Below, in pieces: positions 15,401 through 23,912 of a stretch of 64,000 bases of DNA. Numbering within the stretch: the first letter of the stretch is position 1; each line of letters starts with the position of its first letter. The notes under the pieces were generated by a model. That model was not told the origin of the DNA. It was given only the letters and a program-made list of their open reading frames with translations, and ran no database searches. Both the position numbers and the translations under genes were made by a program. This DNA comes from Falsirhodobacter halotolerans (GTDB lineage: Bacteria > Pseudomonadota > Alphaproteobacteria > Rhodobacterales > Rhodobacteraceae): contig NZ_JALJAZ010000001.1 of NCBI RefSeq assembly GCF_022899245.1, positions 1,085,501 to 1,149,500 on the forward strand, given 5' to 3'.

Positions 15401-17422
15401 CTTCAGGACGATCTTGTCGGGCGTCGGCTTGGCCGGGAATGCGGTGACCGTCTCGATGCCCACCTTCGTGGCGATGTCGGTGAAGTTGTCCCAGACCTGC
15501 TGGCCGATATCGTCGGGCTGCAGCTTGACGTCCGGGGCTTTCACCAGCACCGGGTCGGCCCATTGCGGATCATACCCGCGCAGGTCAGGCCGGATGCGCG
15601 CCTCATAGGTCTCCCCCGGCACAAGGCCGTCAGAGATTGTCACCGATCCCGCCATGGCGTCGGCCACGGTGCCGCGCAGCACCTCGACGCTGCCCTGACG
15701 CCGCACCTCCCACAGGACCGCCGACAGCGCCTCGATCTCGTCGGTGTTCCACTCCAGGCGAAGCGCGGGGCGGCGGGGCTGGCCCTTGGCGTCGCCAAGG
15801 ATCACCCCGGTGGCCCGAAAGCCCACCATCTCGATCTGCGGCACGTCCCCCCAGACGATGGGCGTGGGGGTGTAGGGTAGTTCGAACCCCGGCTTCCAGT
15901 CGTAATCCTCGGGGTCGCGCTCGCGCAGCGTGACGCTGACCAGCTGCGTGACCGGGTTGGTCGTGGTGGCCGAGACCTCGAACACCTTGGCGATGTAGCC
16001 GTTGCGCTCGCTGGTCCAGGTGATCGCGTCCAGCGGCTCCAGCGCGCCATAGTCCGGCGGCAGGACGAGGACATGACGGCGGAAGCGGCGTTCCTCCTCG
16101 ACATAGGCCCGCGCCAGGCGCTGCACCTGCATCGCGTAGGGTGCGGCGGCCAAGGTGAGATCGGCGAACAACTCCTTACCGCGATCGGCGGCCACATAGT
16201 CCGAGCGGATGTAGAGCGGTGCTTCCACCGCCTCCCACCCCGAAGCGGGATCGGGAAAGCTGGCGGAGACGCCATTGAACGTGTTCTCCAGCGTCGGGAA
16301 CATGTCAAACATCTGGTTGGCGGTCGTGACGATATCGCCATCGGTCATATGCGCCACCGGCACACCCGGCCCGCCGACGCGGATCCGCCACGTCCCGCCG
16401 CTTTCGGTCAGCTGGACCGACGCCGCCTTCGCCAGTTCCTCGATCACGCCCGCCGGTTCGTCCGACAGCATCACCTCATAGGACGTGCGCCAGGCTGGTT
16501 CGGTCGTGCCATCGGCATTCGTGACGACCCGGTCGCAGGCGTCCATCGCCGCCATCCAGTTCGTCAGGGGCAGCTGATCGTCCCGCGCCCGCCCGCCATA
16601 GACCACGCCCCCCGGCAGGGTGATCCCGCGCAAGAGGTTGTAGATCTGGACGGCGGTATTCTCGGACCCCTCCCATGTGGCGGGCTGCAACCAGCGCTGC
16701 GGGCCGTTGCCGCCCACGCTGCTGTCGCGGCGGGGATCGTAAAGCCCCGCGCCGTCCAGAATGAAGGTGGCCTGCGGGAAGCCTTGGAAGCCCTCCGGCC
16801 ACCAACCATAGGTCATCACGGCATAGCAGATGCCGGTGCCGACCATGTCGGTGGTCCACGGGCGCGCATGGGGCGGGTGATACCGGGACACCAGCATCGG
16901 ATCGGCAGCGGTCTGGGTGCCGTCATGGAACCGCACCCGCGCATAGCCCGTCCGGCCATCGATGCTGATCTCGCGCCCGTAGTCGGGATGCACCTGATCG
17001 GTGATTTCGACCGCCTTACCGTCGATCATCATGCCGACCAGCTTCTGCCCCGGACGCCCACCGAGGTGGATCACTTGGTTCATGATCGGATTGGGCGTCT
17101 TGTAGCCCGCGATCGAATGCGAATAGGGAGGGCACACATGCGAGCCTTTGACGGCATAGCGCCCCAGCACGAAGCTGTCGGGATTGATGTCCCCGCGCCC
17201 CGCATCCTGCGCCCGGATGCCCGCAGACTGCCCCGAGGACGGCTTGCCCGCGAGGGCGGCTGACAGCGCCGTGGCCGCGACCGAGGTCAGAAGCTGCCCG
17301 CCGATCGTTCCCGTCAGCGTGGCCTTTGCCCCCGCCATCCACGCCGCCGACAATCCCCCCGTGGCCCAAGCCAGACCGACGCCCAGACCGATGGCTCCGA
17401 CAACTTTGGCCACCTTGCTCAT
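12443..17422 (-). CDS. Large tail tip / fibre protein (host-specificity, J-like)
   Basis: The 1659-residue protein has several parts. (a) Residues 1-50 contain Gly/Ala-rich hydrophobic stretches. (b) About 50-560 is a J-like tail-tip region. (c) About 570-640 is fibronectin-III-like (VRRQGSVEVLRG, ISDGLVPGETYEARIRP). (d) From about 650 onward there are long runs of short A/T/K-rich repeats (ITGDKIAANAITAREI). (e) Two copies of a 170-residue module, at residues 989-1158 and 1305-1474, are roughly 78 percent identical. (f) A C-terminal beta domain follows. It should reach the receptor at the distal tail. It is preceded by the NlpC/P60-like gene with a one-base gap, the usual tail-tip order. Confidence 0.8.
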   Translation of the reverse strand: MSKVAKVVGAIGLGVGLAWATGGLSAAWMAGAKATLTGTIGGQLLTSVAATALSAALAGKPSSGQSAGIRAQDAGRGDINPDSFVLGRYAVKGSHVCPPYSHSIAGYKTPNPIMNQVIHLGGRPGQKLVGMMIDGKAVEITDQVHPDYGREISIDGRTGYARVRFHDGTQTAADPMLVSRYHPPHARPWTTDMVGTGICYAVMTYGWWPEGFQGFPQATFILDGAGLYDPRRDSSVGGNGPQRWLQPATWEGSENTAVQIYNLLRGITLPGGVVYGGRARDDQLPLTNWMAAMDACDRVVTNADGTTEPAWRTSYEVMLSDEPAGVIEELAKAASVQLTESGGTWRIRVGGPGVPVAHMTDGDIVTTANQMFDMFPTLENTFNGVSASFPDPASGWEAVEAPLYIRSDYVAADRGKELFADLTLAAAPYAMQVQRLARAYVEEERRFRRHVLVLPPDYGALEPLDAITWTSERNGYIAKVFEVSATTTNPVTQLVSVTLRERDPEDYDWKPGFELPYTPTPIVWGDVPQIEMVGFRATGVILGDAKGQPRRPALRLEWNTDEIEALSAVLWEVRRQGSVEVLRGTVADAMAGSVTISDGLVPGETYEARIRPDLRGYDPQWADPVLVKAPDVKLQPDDIGQQVWDNFTDIATKVGIETVTAFPAKPTPDKIVLKMPEAVLYRWDGKAWVTTIFAGVPDGAIDATKIAQGLALIQNVEGDTLPTIRTATTITFKGQLYSWDGTRYSADVPAVNVTGQLTNDQIAAVAAAKLTGQIGSVQIADRAVSTGKIADAAIEAGKLAKGAVTNDKIADAALSLSKFADGLRPIERVTSLPGAPHVLGRVVSLTTEGGKLYRNTGSGWTASVPAADVSGQLGNDQIAAIAAAKLTGQITGTQITDRAITTGKMAAGSVSTAILAAGSVVADTLAAFAVTAGKLAAASVTALALAANAVTAGAIAANAIEAGHIRAGAIGADAIAAKAINATKLAIANLENLFDGADALATSPFVPRAGANGGQGAWSDAAGQTGYRGQSALMVSGSWSGVAYEMPSFPVTPGAEYLVRFYAASDSSWDGESGNSKLRLGDQNGSFLASLSYAANDVTHFTSSTWTERSMVFRVPDGVNALNIHLGNSGSSGTVYLAGFEMRLRNGGELIVDGAITAAKLMANAVTAAAIAAGTITAAEIASGAITTAKLDALAVTTAKITASAITGDKIAANAITAREIQSASISTALLAAGAVVADKIATDAVTTRALAAGSVSANALAANSVTAGAIAANAITAAKIAAGAVGAEQIAAKAIATSKLAVSNLENLFDGADALATSPFLPRSGANGGRGDWSSASGQTGYRGQAAIVVAGEWSGTAYEMPSFPVTPGAEYFIRFYGVRDSSWDGQSANSKLRIGDQSGGFLASISYAAGDLPHFTSSNWAERSAVFRVPDGVNALNITLGNDATAGRAYLAGFEMRLRNSGELIVDGAITARKLDVASVTADAIAAGAILASKLAAGSVTANATAARSITAQNGALDTLAVQTFNIGDNQVTVPVSQTLFSALTGGGNQWREANSVTFDVSSPAECAVSWTGQHYYQDGTGNPGFGIRILCDGDVRWERITGNQGDVGNRQDFMAVSASFSVGRGRHTIRVMWFGGQGAPVLNLGQRNLMAVASMK

Positions 17423-17423
17423 G

Positions 17424-17804
17424 TCATACCTCGATGATGTGGGTCACGCGCGAGAGCGGCAGCGCCGCAAGTCCCGCCTCGCTCAGATGATGCGCGGCCT
17501 CGCCGCCCCAGATGCCCATCGCGGGGCCATCGCTGCCGTCCACCGCCACCAGATCGCCCGTCCGGGGCAAGCCGGTGCGGACGGGCAGAACCGCTGCGAA
17601 GAAGGCCACGTGATCGGTCAGGCCCCGGCGCTTCATGATGCGCAGCCCCCCGCGCAGCGTGGTGTAGCGCCCGATCAGCCCGTCCGAGACATCATGCCCC
17701 GTGCGCAATTCGACCCACCGGGCCGCAAAGGTGGCGCAGTCATGCTGGCCATAGGCAAACGGACGTGCCGCTGCCTCCGCCAGATAGCGGTGCAGGTCGA
17801 TCAT
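17424..17804 (-). CDS. Tail-tip peptidase-like protein (DUF6950, NlpC/P60 type)
   Basis: The protein has 126 residues from ATG 17804. AYGQHDCATFAARWVELRTGHD near residues 17-38 contains the Cys in the HDC motif expected for the NlpC/P60-like fold, and a later His lies in EAAHHLSEAGL. In siphoviruses this gene stands just before the tail-tip protein, and its product may cut peptidoglycan during DNA entry or serve only as a structural part. The ancestral catalytic His seems to be present but I cannot verify the active site. Confidence 0.7.
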   Translation of the reverse strand: MIDLHRYLAEAAARPFAYGQHDCATFAARWVELRTGHDVSDGLIGRYTTLRGGLRIMKRRGLTDHVAFFAAVLPVRTGLPRTGDLVAVDGSDGPAMGIWGGEAAHHLSEAGLAALPLSRVTHIIEV

Positions 17805-17827
17805 GGGATAGCCTTTCAGAAGGGAGG

Positions 17828-18439
17828 TCAGGCGTTCTTCGCACCCCACGGATCCCCGTTGGAGCCGGAGATCTTCGCGTATTGCAGGAAGGGGTCGTTC
17901 GGACGCCGCGCCCTCAGGCTTTCGTCCGAGCGTTTGCGCGGCAGGGACCGCGTCAGCATGACCGCGTTCGACAGGATCGACAGGGCAATCTTCGCGTCCC
18001 CGCCCTCCGCCGGGGTGGTGATGTTCACACCGGACACCTCCCCATCCACCACCATGATCGGCGGGGCCAGCAGGCGTTCGTCTTCGGTCGAGAACTCCGC
18101 GCGGTGGATCTCGCAGGGGGCCAGACGGACATCATAGCCGCGCACCACCAGCTCCACTTCCGGCGCGATGCCCGAGAAGGTCAGCTGATGCTCCCGCACC
18201 TGCACCCCGATCTCCTGCACGAACTCCGGCAGGGCCTTACCCGCCATCACGCCCGCGCCGTAATAGGTGCGGACCGTGCCGCCTATCGTGAAGTCCTGAT
18301 GATCATCGCCCGTCCAGAAGCCGAGGGTGGCGTTATTGCCGGTGGCCCGATCGCGCGCTTCGATCCAGACCAGATGATGCGAGATGATGCCCGCGCGTTC
18401 GGCACGGGCAGCGGCGATGGCCGCAGGAATGTCGCGCAT
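17828..18439 (-). CDS. Phage tail protein, distal tail type
   Basis: This 203-residue soluble protein has many short beta strands (HHLVWIEARDRATG, DFTIGGTVRTYYGAG, LTFSGIAPEVELVVRGYDV). It sits between the 220-residue tail protein and the peptidase-like gene. In Rhodobacterales phages and gene transfer agents, proteins of this size in this slot make the tail hub or distal tail. The exact family (DUF2163-like) is inferred from position and strand pattern only. Confidence 0.6.
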   Translation of the reverse strand: MRDIPAAIAAARAERAGIISHHLVWIEARDRATGNNATLGFWTGDDHQDFTIGGTVRTYYGAGVMAGKALPEFVQEIGVQVREHQLTFSGIAPEVELVVRGYDVRLAPCEIHRAEFSTEDERLLAPPIMVVDGEVSGVNITTPAEGGDAKIALSILSNAVMLTRSLPRKRSDESLRARRPNDPFLQYAKISGSNGDPWGAKNA

Positions 18440-18443
18440 GTCG

Positions 18444-19106
18444 TTACCTTGGGGTTTGGATGACGTCGAAGCCCATGCCGCTGGTGATGCCGCCCTGAGA
18501 CGTGCCGGGCGTGGCCGAGCCGGGAACGATCACCGCCTTTGAGAACGGGCGGGCCAGCACCACCGGCGTTCCGATCGACGCCCCAGGACGCAGGGCCGGG
18601 GTGACCTCAAAGACCGGCGTCGTGCCGCTGCCGCTGGCCACCGTCCGCATGCTGACGATGCGGTGAAAGGCATAGCGCACCGGGTTGCTGCCATAGGCGA
18701 ACGAGAACCCGTCGCCCGCCGACAGGACATAGCCCGCAGGCAGGCCGGTCAGGCGCATCTCGCGGGGATTGGCAGGCAGTCCGCTGATTGTCGGTAGCGC
18801 CGATCCCAGCACCTGCCCCAGAGGATCGAGGCGGGGAAAGGCGCGGGGCAGGGGATGCACGAAGAGACTGCGCCCCGCCTCGCGCAGGATCGACAGCCGC
18901 GCCATGGTGGCATCGGCATCGTCCCAATAGGCTGGCGCAAGGGTGATCGAGGCCCGCCAGCGCCGCGCCCCGAGGCGGGCAGTCAGCCCGTCCCCGTCTT
19001 CGGTGAAACCGCTCGAGATGACGTTCTCCGTCAGGTCGAACTCGCAGGACTGGATCTTGAGACCGGCGAAGAAACTCTCCGCCGGCATCGGGAAAGGAAA
19101 GGCCAT
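18444..19106 (-). CDS. Phage tail protein, tail-tip region
   Basis: The protein has 220 residues, and its ATG overlaps the tape-measure stop by one base (TAATG). It opens with MAFPFPMPAESFFAGLKIQSCEFDL, continues with a beta-rich central region (RRWRASITLAPAYWDDAD and the long SFAYGSNPVRYAFHRI), and has no membrane helix. Position directly after the tape measure argues for a distal tail protein (Dit-like or gp14-like). No catalytic motif is visible. Confidence 0.65.
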   Translation of the reverse strand: MAFPFPMPAESFFAGLKIQSCEFDLTENVISSGFTEDGDGLTARLGARRWRASITLAPAYWDDADATMARLSILREAGRSLFVHPLPRAFPRLDPLGQVLGSALPTISGLPANPREMRLTGLPAGYVLSAGDGFSFAYGSNPVRYAFHRIVSMRTVASGSGTTPVFEVTPALRPGASIGTPVVLARPFSKAVIVPGSATPGTSQGGITSGMGFDVIQTPR

Positions 19107-21628
19107 TATCCTCGGCTCCTTGGATTGGCAGCGTGATGGCGAACCTTGCTTCCAAGCCCGCTGTCATAGTCCTCCAGCATTCCGGTGCTGATCGCCCCGG
19201 CCCGCTCATCCACCACCGCGTCGAAATACTTCGACGGCACGATCTGCACCCGCGATCCCCCTTGCGACCTCCCGACCGCATCCGCCATCCTTTTGGAGAT
19301 GTCGTTCGGGATCACCTGCCCACCTTTCGGCAGGTTGACGATCTCGCCGCCACGTTCGTGCAGACTGGTCCAGCCCCCGCGCCAGTTGTTCGTGCCGTTG
19401 GCGTTGCGCCCGATGCCGAAGCTGCCGAGGATCTTGCCGAAGCCCCCACCGGAGCCGAGGCTGTTGAACATCGAGTTGAAGGCGCTGTTGGCGACGATAT
19501 CCAAGAGGCCGCTCAGGATCGACTTCAGCACATCCTTGAAGCTGCCGCCCTTGGTGATGAACTCGGACAGCGCCCCGCCGATGCTGTCGCGCCACTGGTT
19601 CGTGGCCGACTTCAGATCCTTCATATTCTGAATCTGGCGCATCTGCTGGTCGATGATCTGCCCGTTCGCGGATCCGGCATCGACCCCGGCCTCGAGCTGC
19701 TTTTGCCAGATCGAGGTTTCGAGATCATTCATCCCCGCCGTGGCCCGCGCCTCTGCCAGCTGGGCGGCAAGGTCATTCAGCACGGTCATCGAGGCGATGC
19801 CTTGCGTAAGCTTGATAATCTCGCGCCCGATGGACGAAGCCGCACCCACCCCGGCATCCCGCAGCGCCTGCCATGTGGTGACCTGCGCCTCGGTCATGCC
19901 CTTGGTTTTCTCAAGCGCGGTAAACTGCTCGCGCAGCTTGCCCACGACATCGGCGATCTTCTTGGCTGCACCACCACCACCGCTGGCCGGATCGACCGGG
20001 GGCGTTCCGGGGGGTGTTTCGGGGAGATCGGGCGGACGTTCCGGCCCGAACATCTCTGTCCGGGTGATGGAACGCCATATGGCCCCGACCGGAGCGAAGG
20101 CGTTCTTGATGCGGCTGGCCGATTCCTCCATCGACGTAGCGAACCCGTCGCCCGCGCTATCGGCGGCAGCGGTCATGTCTGCCGAAAACTGATTGGCCGA
20201 GGACAGGGCATCGTCCAGCGCCCCTTTCCACGGGGCGTCGATCTCCCACTTGAAACCGCCGATCTCCAGCATGTTGATCTGGCCGAAGTCGGAGATGACC
20301 GAGGTCAGGAACTTGGCCCACAGATCCGACAGCGAGGCGATAAGCCGCTGAAAGTCGGCCTTCACTACGCCCCACACGCCTTGTAAGGCAGGCGGAATGG
20401 CCCCGGCGCTGTCGATCATCGCCGTCCAGATTGCCCCTGCCAACGCGCCCATATCCGACAGAGCCTGCTTGAAGCTGCCGGTCGCGCGCACGAGGTCGAT
20501 GAACTTGCTTACAAGGTAGCCCGCCGCGACGACAAGCGCGCCCACGCCGGTGGTGATGATGGCCCCCCGAAGAATGACCAGCGCTTTTGATACGGCGGTC
20601 ACTGCCGCCGCCGAGAGATAGGCCGCCCAAGATGTGGCCCCAAACGCCATGTTAAGGCTGACCGCCGAAGGCACCGCGACAGCTGCGGCGTTGGCAAATG
20701 TCACGCTGAGCGCCGCTGCGTATCGGGTGATGATGACCCCCGCCACAATAGCGGCGGTGGCGGCGACCTGCTGGAACACCGCCGCGATTGTGCTGCCATG
20801 CGTGGTGACGAAGGTCGCCAGCGAGGACATGGCATCGGCCACCGCGACAAAGGCATTGGCCACCCCACCCGAGGCCATGAACACCCGGTCGAAGGCGCCG
20901 ATCAGCGTGACGAAGCTGTTGCGGATCAGGGTGATCCCGTCGCCGATCGTCGCGGGCATGTCGCCCGCCTCGCGGCGCAGATCTTCCAGACTGCCCAGGA
21001 GGGCGCGCGAGATCACGTCCGAGGTGATCTTGCCGTCCTTCTGCATCTGCCGCAGGCCGCCCACGGTGGTGCCGAGTTCAGCCGCCAGCGCTTTCGCGAT
21101 CCGGTCGCCGTCCTTCAGGACGGTGTTGAACCCGTCGCCCTCCATCTTGCCCGTCGCCATGGCGTCGGTGATGGCCTTGGTGACCGAGGCCGCGCGTTCC
21201 CCGCGTGCGCCGTTAATCACCAGGGCGTTGTTCAATGCCTCGGTGAAGTCGAGCTGGCGTTCGGTCGAGAACCCCAGCTCTTTGAGCGCGGTGCTGTTGC
21301 CAAGGAAGGCTTCGGTCGTCTGCCCCAAGTCGGAATAGGACTTCCGCGCCATCTGGCTGATGCGATTCATGACCGCCGGGGCCGCTTCCATGCTGCCCAC
21401 CGCGTTACCGACGCGCGCCGACAGGTCTGACCATTGATCGGCGGCACGGGCGGTCGCGCCGACCGAGACGATGGCGGCGAAGGCCACACCGATGCGCTTG
21501 GCAATGCCCATCATATTTGACTGGAAGCTGCGGGCGCGCTTTTCCGAGCGGGAGAGACCCGTTTCGAAGCTGGCGCTGTTCAGCCCCAGATTGACGCGCA
21601 AGGCGGCGATAACGGAAGATGCGGCCAT
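19106..21628 (-). CDS. Tail tape measure protein
   Basis: This 840-residue protein has a tape-measure domain in its first 250 residues (LNSASFETGLSRSEKRARSFQSNM, then MARKSYSDLGQTTEAFLGNSTALKELG and GDGFNTVLKDGDRIAKALAAELG). Several long hydrophobic helices follow at about 275-375 (AVFQQVAATAAIVAGVIITRY, TTGVGALVVAAGYLV), then a coiled, Gln/Ala-rich part and a Gly-rich end (SGGGFGKILGSFGIGRN). It sets tail length and helps DNA cross the inner membrane. It directly follows the tail assembly chaperone genes, as expected. Confidence 0.88.
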   Translation of the reverse strand: MAASSVIAALRVNLGLNSASFETGLSRSEKRARSFQSNMMGIAKRIGVAFAAIVSVGATARAADQWSDLSARVGNAVGSMEAAPAVMNRISQMARKSYSDLGQTTEAFLGNSTALKELGFSTERQLDFTEALNNALVINGARGERAASVTKAITDAMATGKMEGDGFNTVLKDGDRIAKALAAELGTTVGGLRQMQKDGKITSDVISRALLGSLEDLRREAGDMPATIGDGITLIRNSFVTLIGAFDRVFMASGGVANAFVAVADAMSSLATFVTTHGSTIAAVFQQVAATAAIVAGVIITRYAAALSVTFANAAAVAVPSAVSLNMAFGATSWAAYLSAAAVTAVSKALVILRGAIITTGVGALVVAAGYLVSKFIDLVRATGSFKQALSDMGALAGAIWTAMIDSAGAIPPALQGVWGVVKADFQRLIASLSDLWAKFLTSVISDFGQINMLEIGGFKWEIDAPWKGALDDALSSANQFSADMTAAADSAGDGFATSMEESASRIKNAFAPVGAIWRSITRTEMFGPERPPDLPETPPGTPPVDPASGGGGAAKKIADVVGKLREQFTALEKTKGMTEAQVTTWQALRDAGVGAASSIGREIIKLTQGIASMTVLNDLAAQLAEARATAGMNDLETSIWQKQLEAGVDAGSANGQIIDQQMRQIQNMKDLKSATNQWRDSIGGALSEFITKGGSFKDVLKSILSGLLDIVANSAFNSMFNSLGSGGGFGKILGSFGIGRNANGTNNWRGGWTSLHERGGEIVNLPKGGQVIPNDISKRMADAVGRSQGGSRVQIVPSKYFDAVVDERAGAISTGMLEDYDSGLGSKVRHHAANPRSRG

Positions 21629-22302
21629 TTACGCCTCCATAACTGCCCCCCAATTCTTGGCGAGGGTGTCGCACATGGTCTGTTGGATCTCGGGTGTCTG
21701 GGTGGCCCCTGCCTGCAGGCCGCCGAAGACCTTCTCATAGGCAGGCAGCTTGCCCGCCATTGCGCCGCCGGTCAGCGCGGCGGTGTTCCACGCCTGTCGG
21801 TTGCTCATCTCGATCTGGATATCAATCCGCGCCCGTGCGCCCCGCATCAGCGTGACGTAAAGGCGCGGGGTCAGCGTCCAGAACCCCGCCGGATCGAACC
21901 CCGCCGCCGTGTATTCAGCCAGCAGGGCCAAAGGCGTCAGGGGCGTGTGCCGGTCTTGGCCCGCGTCGTTTTCCGCCCCGGTTTCGGGGCCGGGACGTTT
22001 CCCCCATCGCCCTCCTGCGGCATCATCAGGGCCGCCGCTTCGGCGATGGCGTTGATGTTTTCTGCAAGGATATGCCCTGCGAGCGGCAGCGTCATGTCGG
22101 GGTGGAATTGTTTCAGCCCCGCCCACATCAGCGCCCGCATGTCGCGGGCCGACACCTCGCCGCTTTCCATACCGTCAAGCGCCTGAAGGGCGTTTTTGCC
22201 GGTCTGGTCCTCGAAGTCGCAGAGCGCGTTGAAGTCCAGCGCCATGGTGTAGGTTTTGCCGTCATGCGTGACGGGCACTTGGCCTTTGAAGCTGTTTGCC
22301 AT
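21629..22302 (-). CDS. Tail assembly chaperone, -1 frameshift fusion (GT-like)
   Basis: If ribosomes slip back one base at 21997-22003, the chaperone frame joins the downstream frame to give a fusion of 102 plus 122 residues. The second part ends LPAYEKVFGGLQAGATQTPEIQQTMCDTLAKNWGAVMEA, and its only in-frame start codons upstream lie within the shorter gene in poor context. This is the arrangement of lambda gpG/gpGT, whose fusion recruits tail tube and tape measure. It stops one base before the tape-measure gene. Confidence 0.75.
21937..22302 (-). CDS. Tail assembly chaperone, short form (G-like)
   Basis: The unshifted product has 121 residues from ATG 22302, which is preceded by AGGATCCTGATC. 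It begins MANSFKGQVPVTHDGKTYTMALDFNALCDFEDQTGKNALQAL, typical of Rhodobacterales tail assembly chaperones. The last 20 residues are Pro/Lys/Thr-rich and flexible (PAPKPGRKTTRAKTGTRP). It lies between tail tube and tape measure. In other siphoviruses most protein made is this form, with a few percent fusion. Confidence 0.8.
   Translation of the reverse strand: MANSFKGQVPVTHDGKTYTMALDFNALCDFEDQTGKNALQALDGMESGEVSARDMRALMWAGLKQFHPDMTLPLAGHILAENINAIAEAAALMMPQEGDGGNVPAPKPGRKTTRAKTGTRP
21997..22003 (-). other. Slippery heptamer for -1 ribosomal frameshifting
   Basis: Read on the minus strand in the chaperone frame, the codons are G-GGA-AAC, i.e. X-XXY-YYZ with X=G and Y=A. It is the lambda heptamer GGGAAAG with C as last base. 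The -1 frame is open from here through to 21629. Stimulatory structure downstream was not modelled. Confidence 0.8.
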
Positions 22303-22304
22303 GA

Positions 22305-22742
22305 TCAGGATCCTCCACTCGCCGGGGGACCGGCCAGCGTGGCCTGTCCGCTGCACTTGATCGTCAGGGTGGCCGTCATTTTCGTGTCGGAAACGATGTC
22401 GCCCCATTCGTAGCCCGTCACGATCCCCTTAAAGGTCATGGTGACCTTGTTCGGGAAAGTGATCTGGAACTCGCCCGAACCGGCTTGGAACGCTGCCAGA
22501 AGCGCGTCCTGCACCGCCGGGACATATTGAATGGTGACGCTCGCCTCGCCCATTTCAGCCAGACCGGCGATGAACTCCTTGGTGCCGTTCGGGCTTTCCA
22601 TATGCGTGGCATCGACCGTGTCGCGGGTCATGCCGGGCGGCGTCAGGTTGGTGATCTCGGCCACTTTCGTGAAGGTAGTCGCCTTCTCGATCTTGATGCC
22701 GAAGGTGGACAGATGCCCGATCTGGGCTTTGGTTTCACTCAT
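22305..22742 (-). CDS. Major tail tube protein
   Basis: The protein has 145 residues from ATG 22742, with GGAG 8 bases upstream. IEKATTFTKVAEITNLTPPGMTRDTVDATHMESP and the later MTFKGIVTGYEWGDIVSDTKMTATLTIKCSGQATLAG fit the tail-tube beta-sandwich of siphoviruses and gene transfer agents, whose hexamer rings stack along the tape measure. The gene is coupled (4-base overlap) to the head-tail completion gene upstream and directly precedes the chaperones, the conserved tail order. Confidence 0.85.
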   Translation of the reverse strand: MSETKAQIGHLSTFGIKIEKATTFTKVAEITNLTPPGMTRDTVDATHMESPNGTKEFIAGLAEMGEASVTIQYVPAVQDALLAAFQAGSGEFQITFPNKVTMTFKGIVTGYEWGDIVSDTKMTATLTIKCSGQATLAGPPASGGS

Positions 22743-23116
22743 GATGCGCTCCAATGCGTGGCGAAGTCTTTGGAAATTCGGAAGGGGCGATCGGGCGCGT
22801 CGGACTCATGGCCGTCGCGGGTGCCGAGCAAGAACACCCCCTGAAAACGGTCGTCGTGATAGCCGTGCAGCCATGTCTGGACGCGACGGGCGAGGAGCTT
22901 GGCCTCATCATAATCCCGCCCGTAGCAATCGACCTGCACGCGTCCCTCCCAATGCCCGTCTGGGCCGTTGAGGGTCAGGGTATCGAGGTTGTCGATTACG
23001 TTCAGGACGATACCCGGCCAGCCTTTCCCTTGGGGGTGGCTGCCGAAGTTGATGCGGGCGGGCGGCAGATCCTCTGCGGCGTGACGCAGTATGGCAAGGA
23101 GGTCCTCTTCCATCAT
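22739..23116 (-). CDS. Tail completion / terminator protein (DUF3168-like)
   Basis: This 125-residue protein starts ATG-ATG at 23116/23113, overlapping the previous gene (ATGA). MEEDLLAILRHA and the central GHWEGRVQVDCYGRDYDEAKLLARRVQTWLHG resemble the DUF3168 / gp16-U class of small proteins that cap the tail tube at the head-proximal end. It lies between the gp10-like protein and tail tube, as in the HK97-type head-tail module. Confidence 0.7.
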   Translation of the reverse strand: MMEEDLLAILRHAAEDLPPARINFGSHPQGKGWPGIVLNVIDNLDTLTLNGPDGHWEGRVQVDCYGRDYDEAKLLARRVQTWLHGYHDDRFQGVFLLGTRDGHESDAPDRPFRISKDFATHWSAS

Positions 23117-23586
23117 CCACCCCCATCTCGCGCGGCCTTGCGCGCCGCCCGGATCGCCGCGCGCTTGGCCGTCTTGGTGATCTCTCCGCCCATGATCGTG
23201 CCGATCCGGGCAAGCGTCGGGACGGCCTCGGCATCCCAAGCGGGCCGCATGAACGGCTGGGGCGCGTGATGGGCGGTGCCGAACTCCTGCAGGTGCGCCT
23301 GCTTCAGCGGCCCGGCACCGACATACATCTCCACAGCATGCTTCATGCTGCCGAACATCTTGCGGTGCCGCGTCTTCTGGCGACGCGTCAACCAATCACT
23401 CACGCTGACCGAAGGCTTGAGGCGCTTGGTCTTGCCCTCCGGGGCCTTGGCTTCGGCCATATCCGCCATGGGCTGCGCGGCCTCCTTCAAGGTCCGGCGC
23501 ATTACCCCCTTGGCGGTGGAGGTTTTCATCTGGTTCAGCGCCTTGGCGAGGTCGGCCAGCCCTTCCATCTTCATCGTCGTTTTCAC
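23113..23586 (-). CDS. HK97 gp10-like head-tail protein
   Basis: The protein has 157 residues. MEGLADLAKALNQMKTSTAKGVMRRTLKEAAQPMADMAEAKAP and the later YVGAGPLKQAHLQEFGTAHHAPQPFMRPAWD are the signature of HK97 gp10 family proteins, including the conserved EFGT.xx..PQPFMRPA. These take part in head-tail joining or tail completion. The C-terminus is basic (RRAARDGGG-like). Position next to DUF3168 supports the call. Confidence 0.85.
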   Translation of the reverse strand: MKTTMKMEGLADLAKALNQMKTSTAKGVMRRTLKEAAQPMADMAEAKAPEGKTKRLKPSVSVSDWLTRRQKTRHRKMFGSMKHAVEMYVGAGPLKQAHLQEFGTAHHAPQPFMRPAWDAEAVPTLARIGTIMGGEITKTAKRAAIRAARKAARDGGG

Positions 23587-23912
23587 AGGTCGGTCCTCGC
23601 GCTGGCGGTGATCTCGAGAAAGGCACTCCGGCCTACTTCGCGAAGGCCGATGATTCGGAACACGCGCCCGCCCTCACGCAGGGTGTCTTTGGCGGTGATG
23701 GTGCGGGTGAACTCGGTCGAACGCAGAGTGAAGCGGGCCGAGACCTCGCCATAGACCGTCGCGGCCTGCGCCTTTTCATCCGATCCGACATCCTCCCGTG
23801 CCGCCCGCTGTGGAGGGCCGTAAGGGGCAAGCGGACCTGTTTTGGTGGAAAGGCCGGTGGTAACGGTGCCTGCGCGCAAGATCTGCACCCGGCGGTTCAT
23901 TGCCTTGACCAT
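23583..23912 (-). CDS. Phage head closure protein
   Basis: There are 109 residues from ATG 23912, overlapping the connector stop (TAATG). MNRRVQILR, GLSTKTGPL, and the end RVFRIIGLREVGRSAFLEITA resemble the small beta-barrel head-closure family (SPP1 gp16-like) that seals the connector after DNA packaging. It is coupled to the gp10-like gene. Confidence 0.75.
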   Translation of the reverse strand: MVKAMNRRVQILRAGTVTTGLSTKTGPLAPYGPPQRAAREDVGSDEKAQAATVYGEVSARFTLRSTEFTRTITAKDTLREGGRVFRIIGLREVGRSAFLEITASARTDL

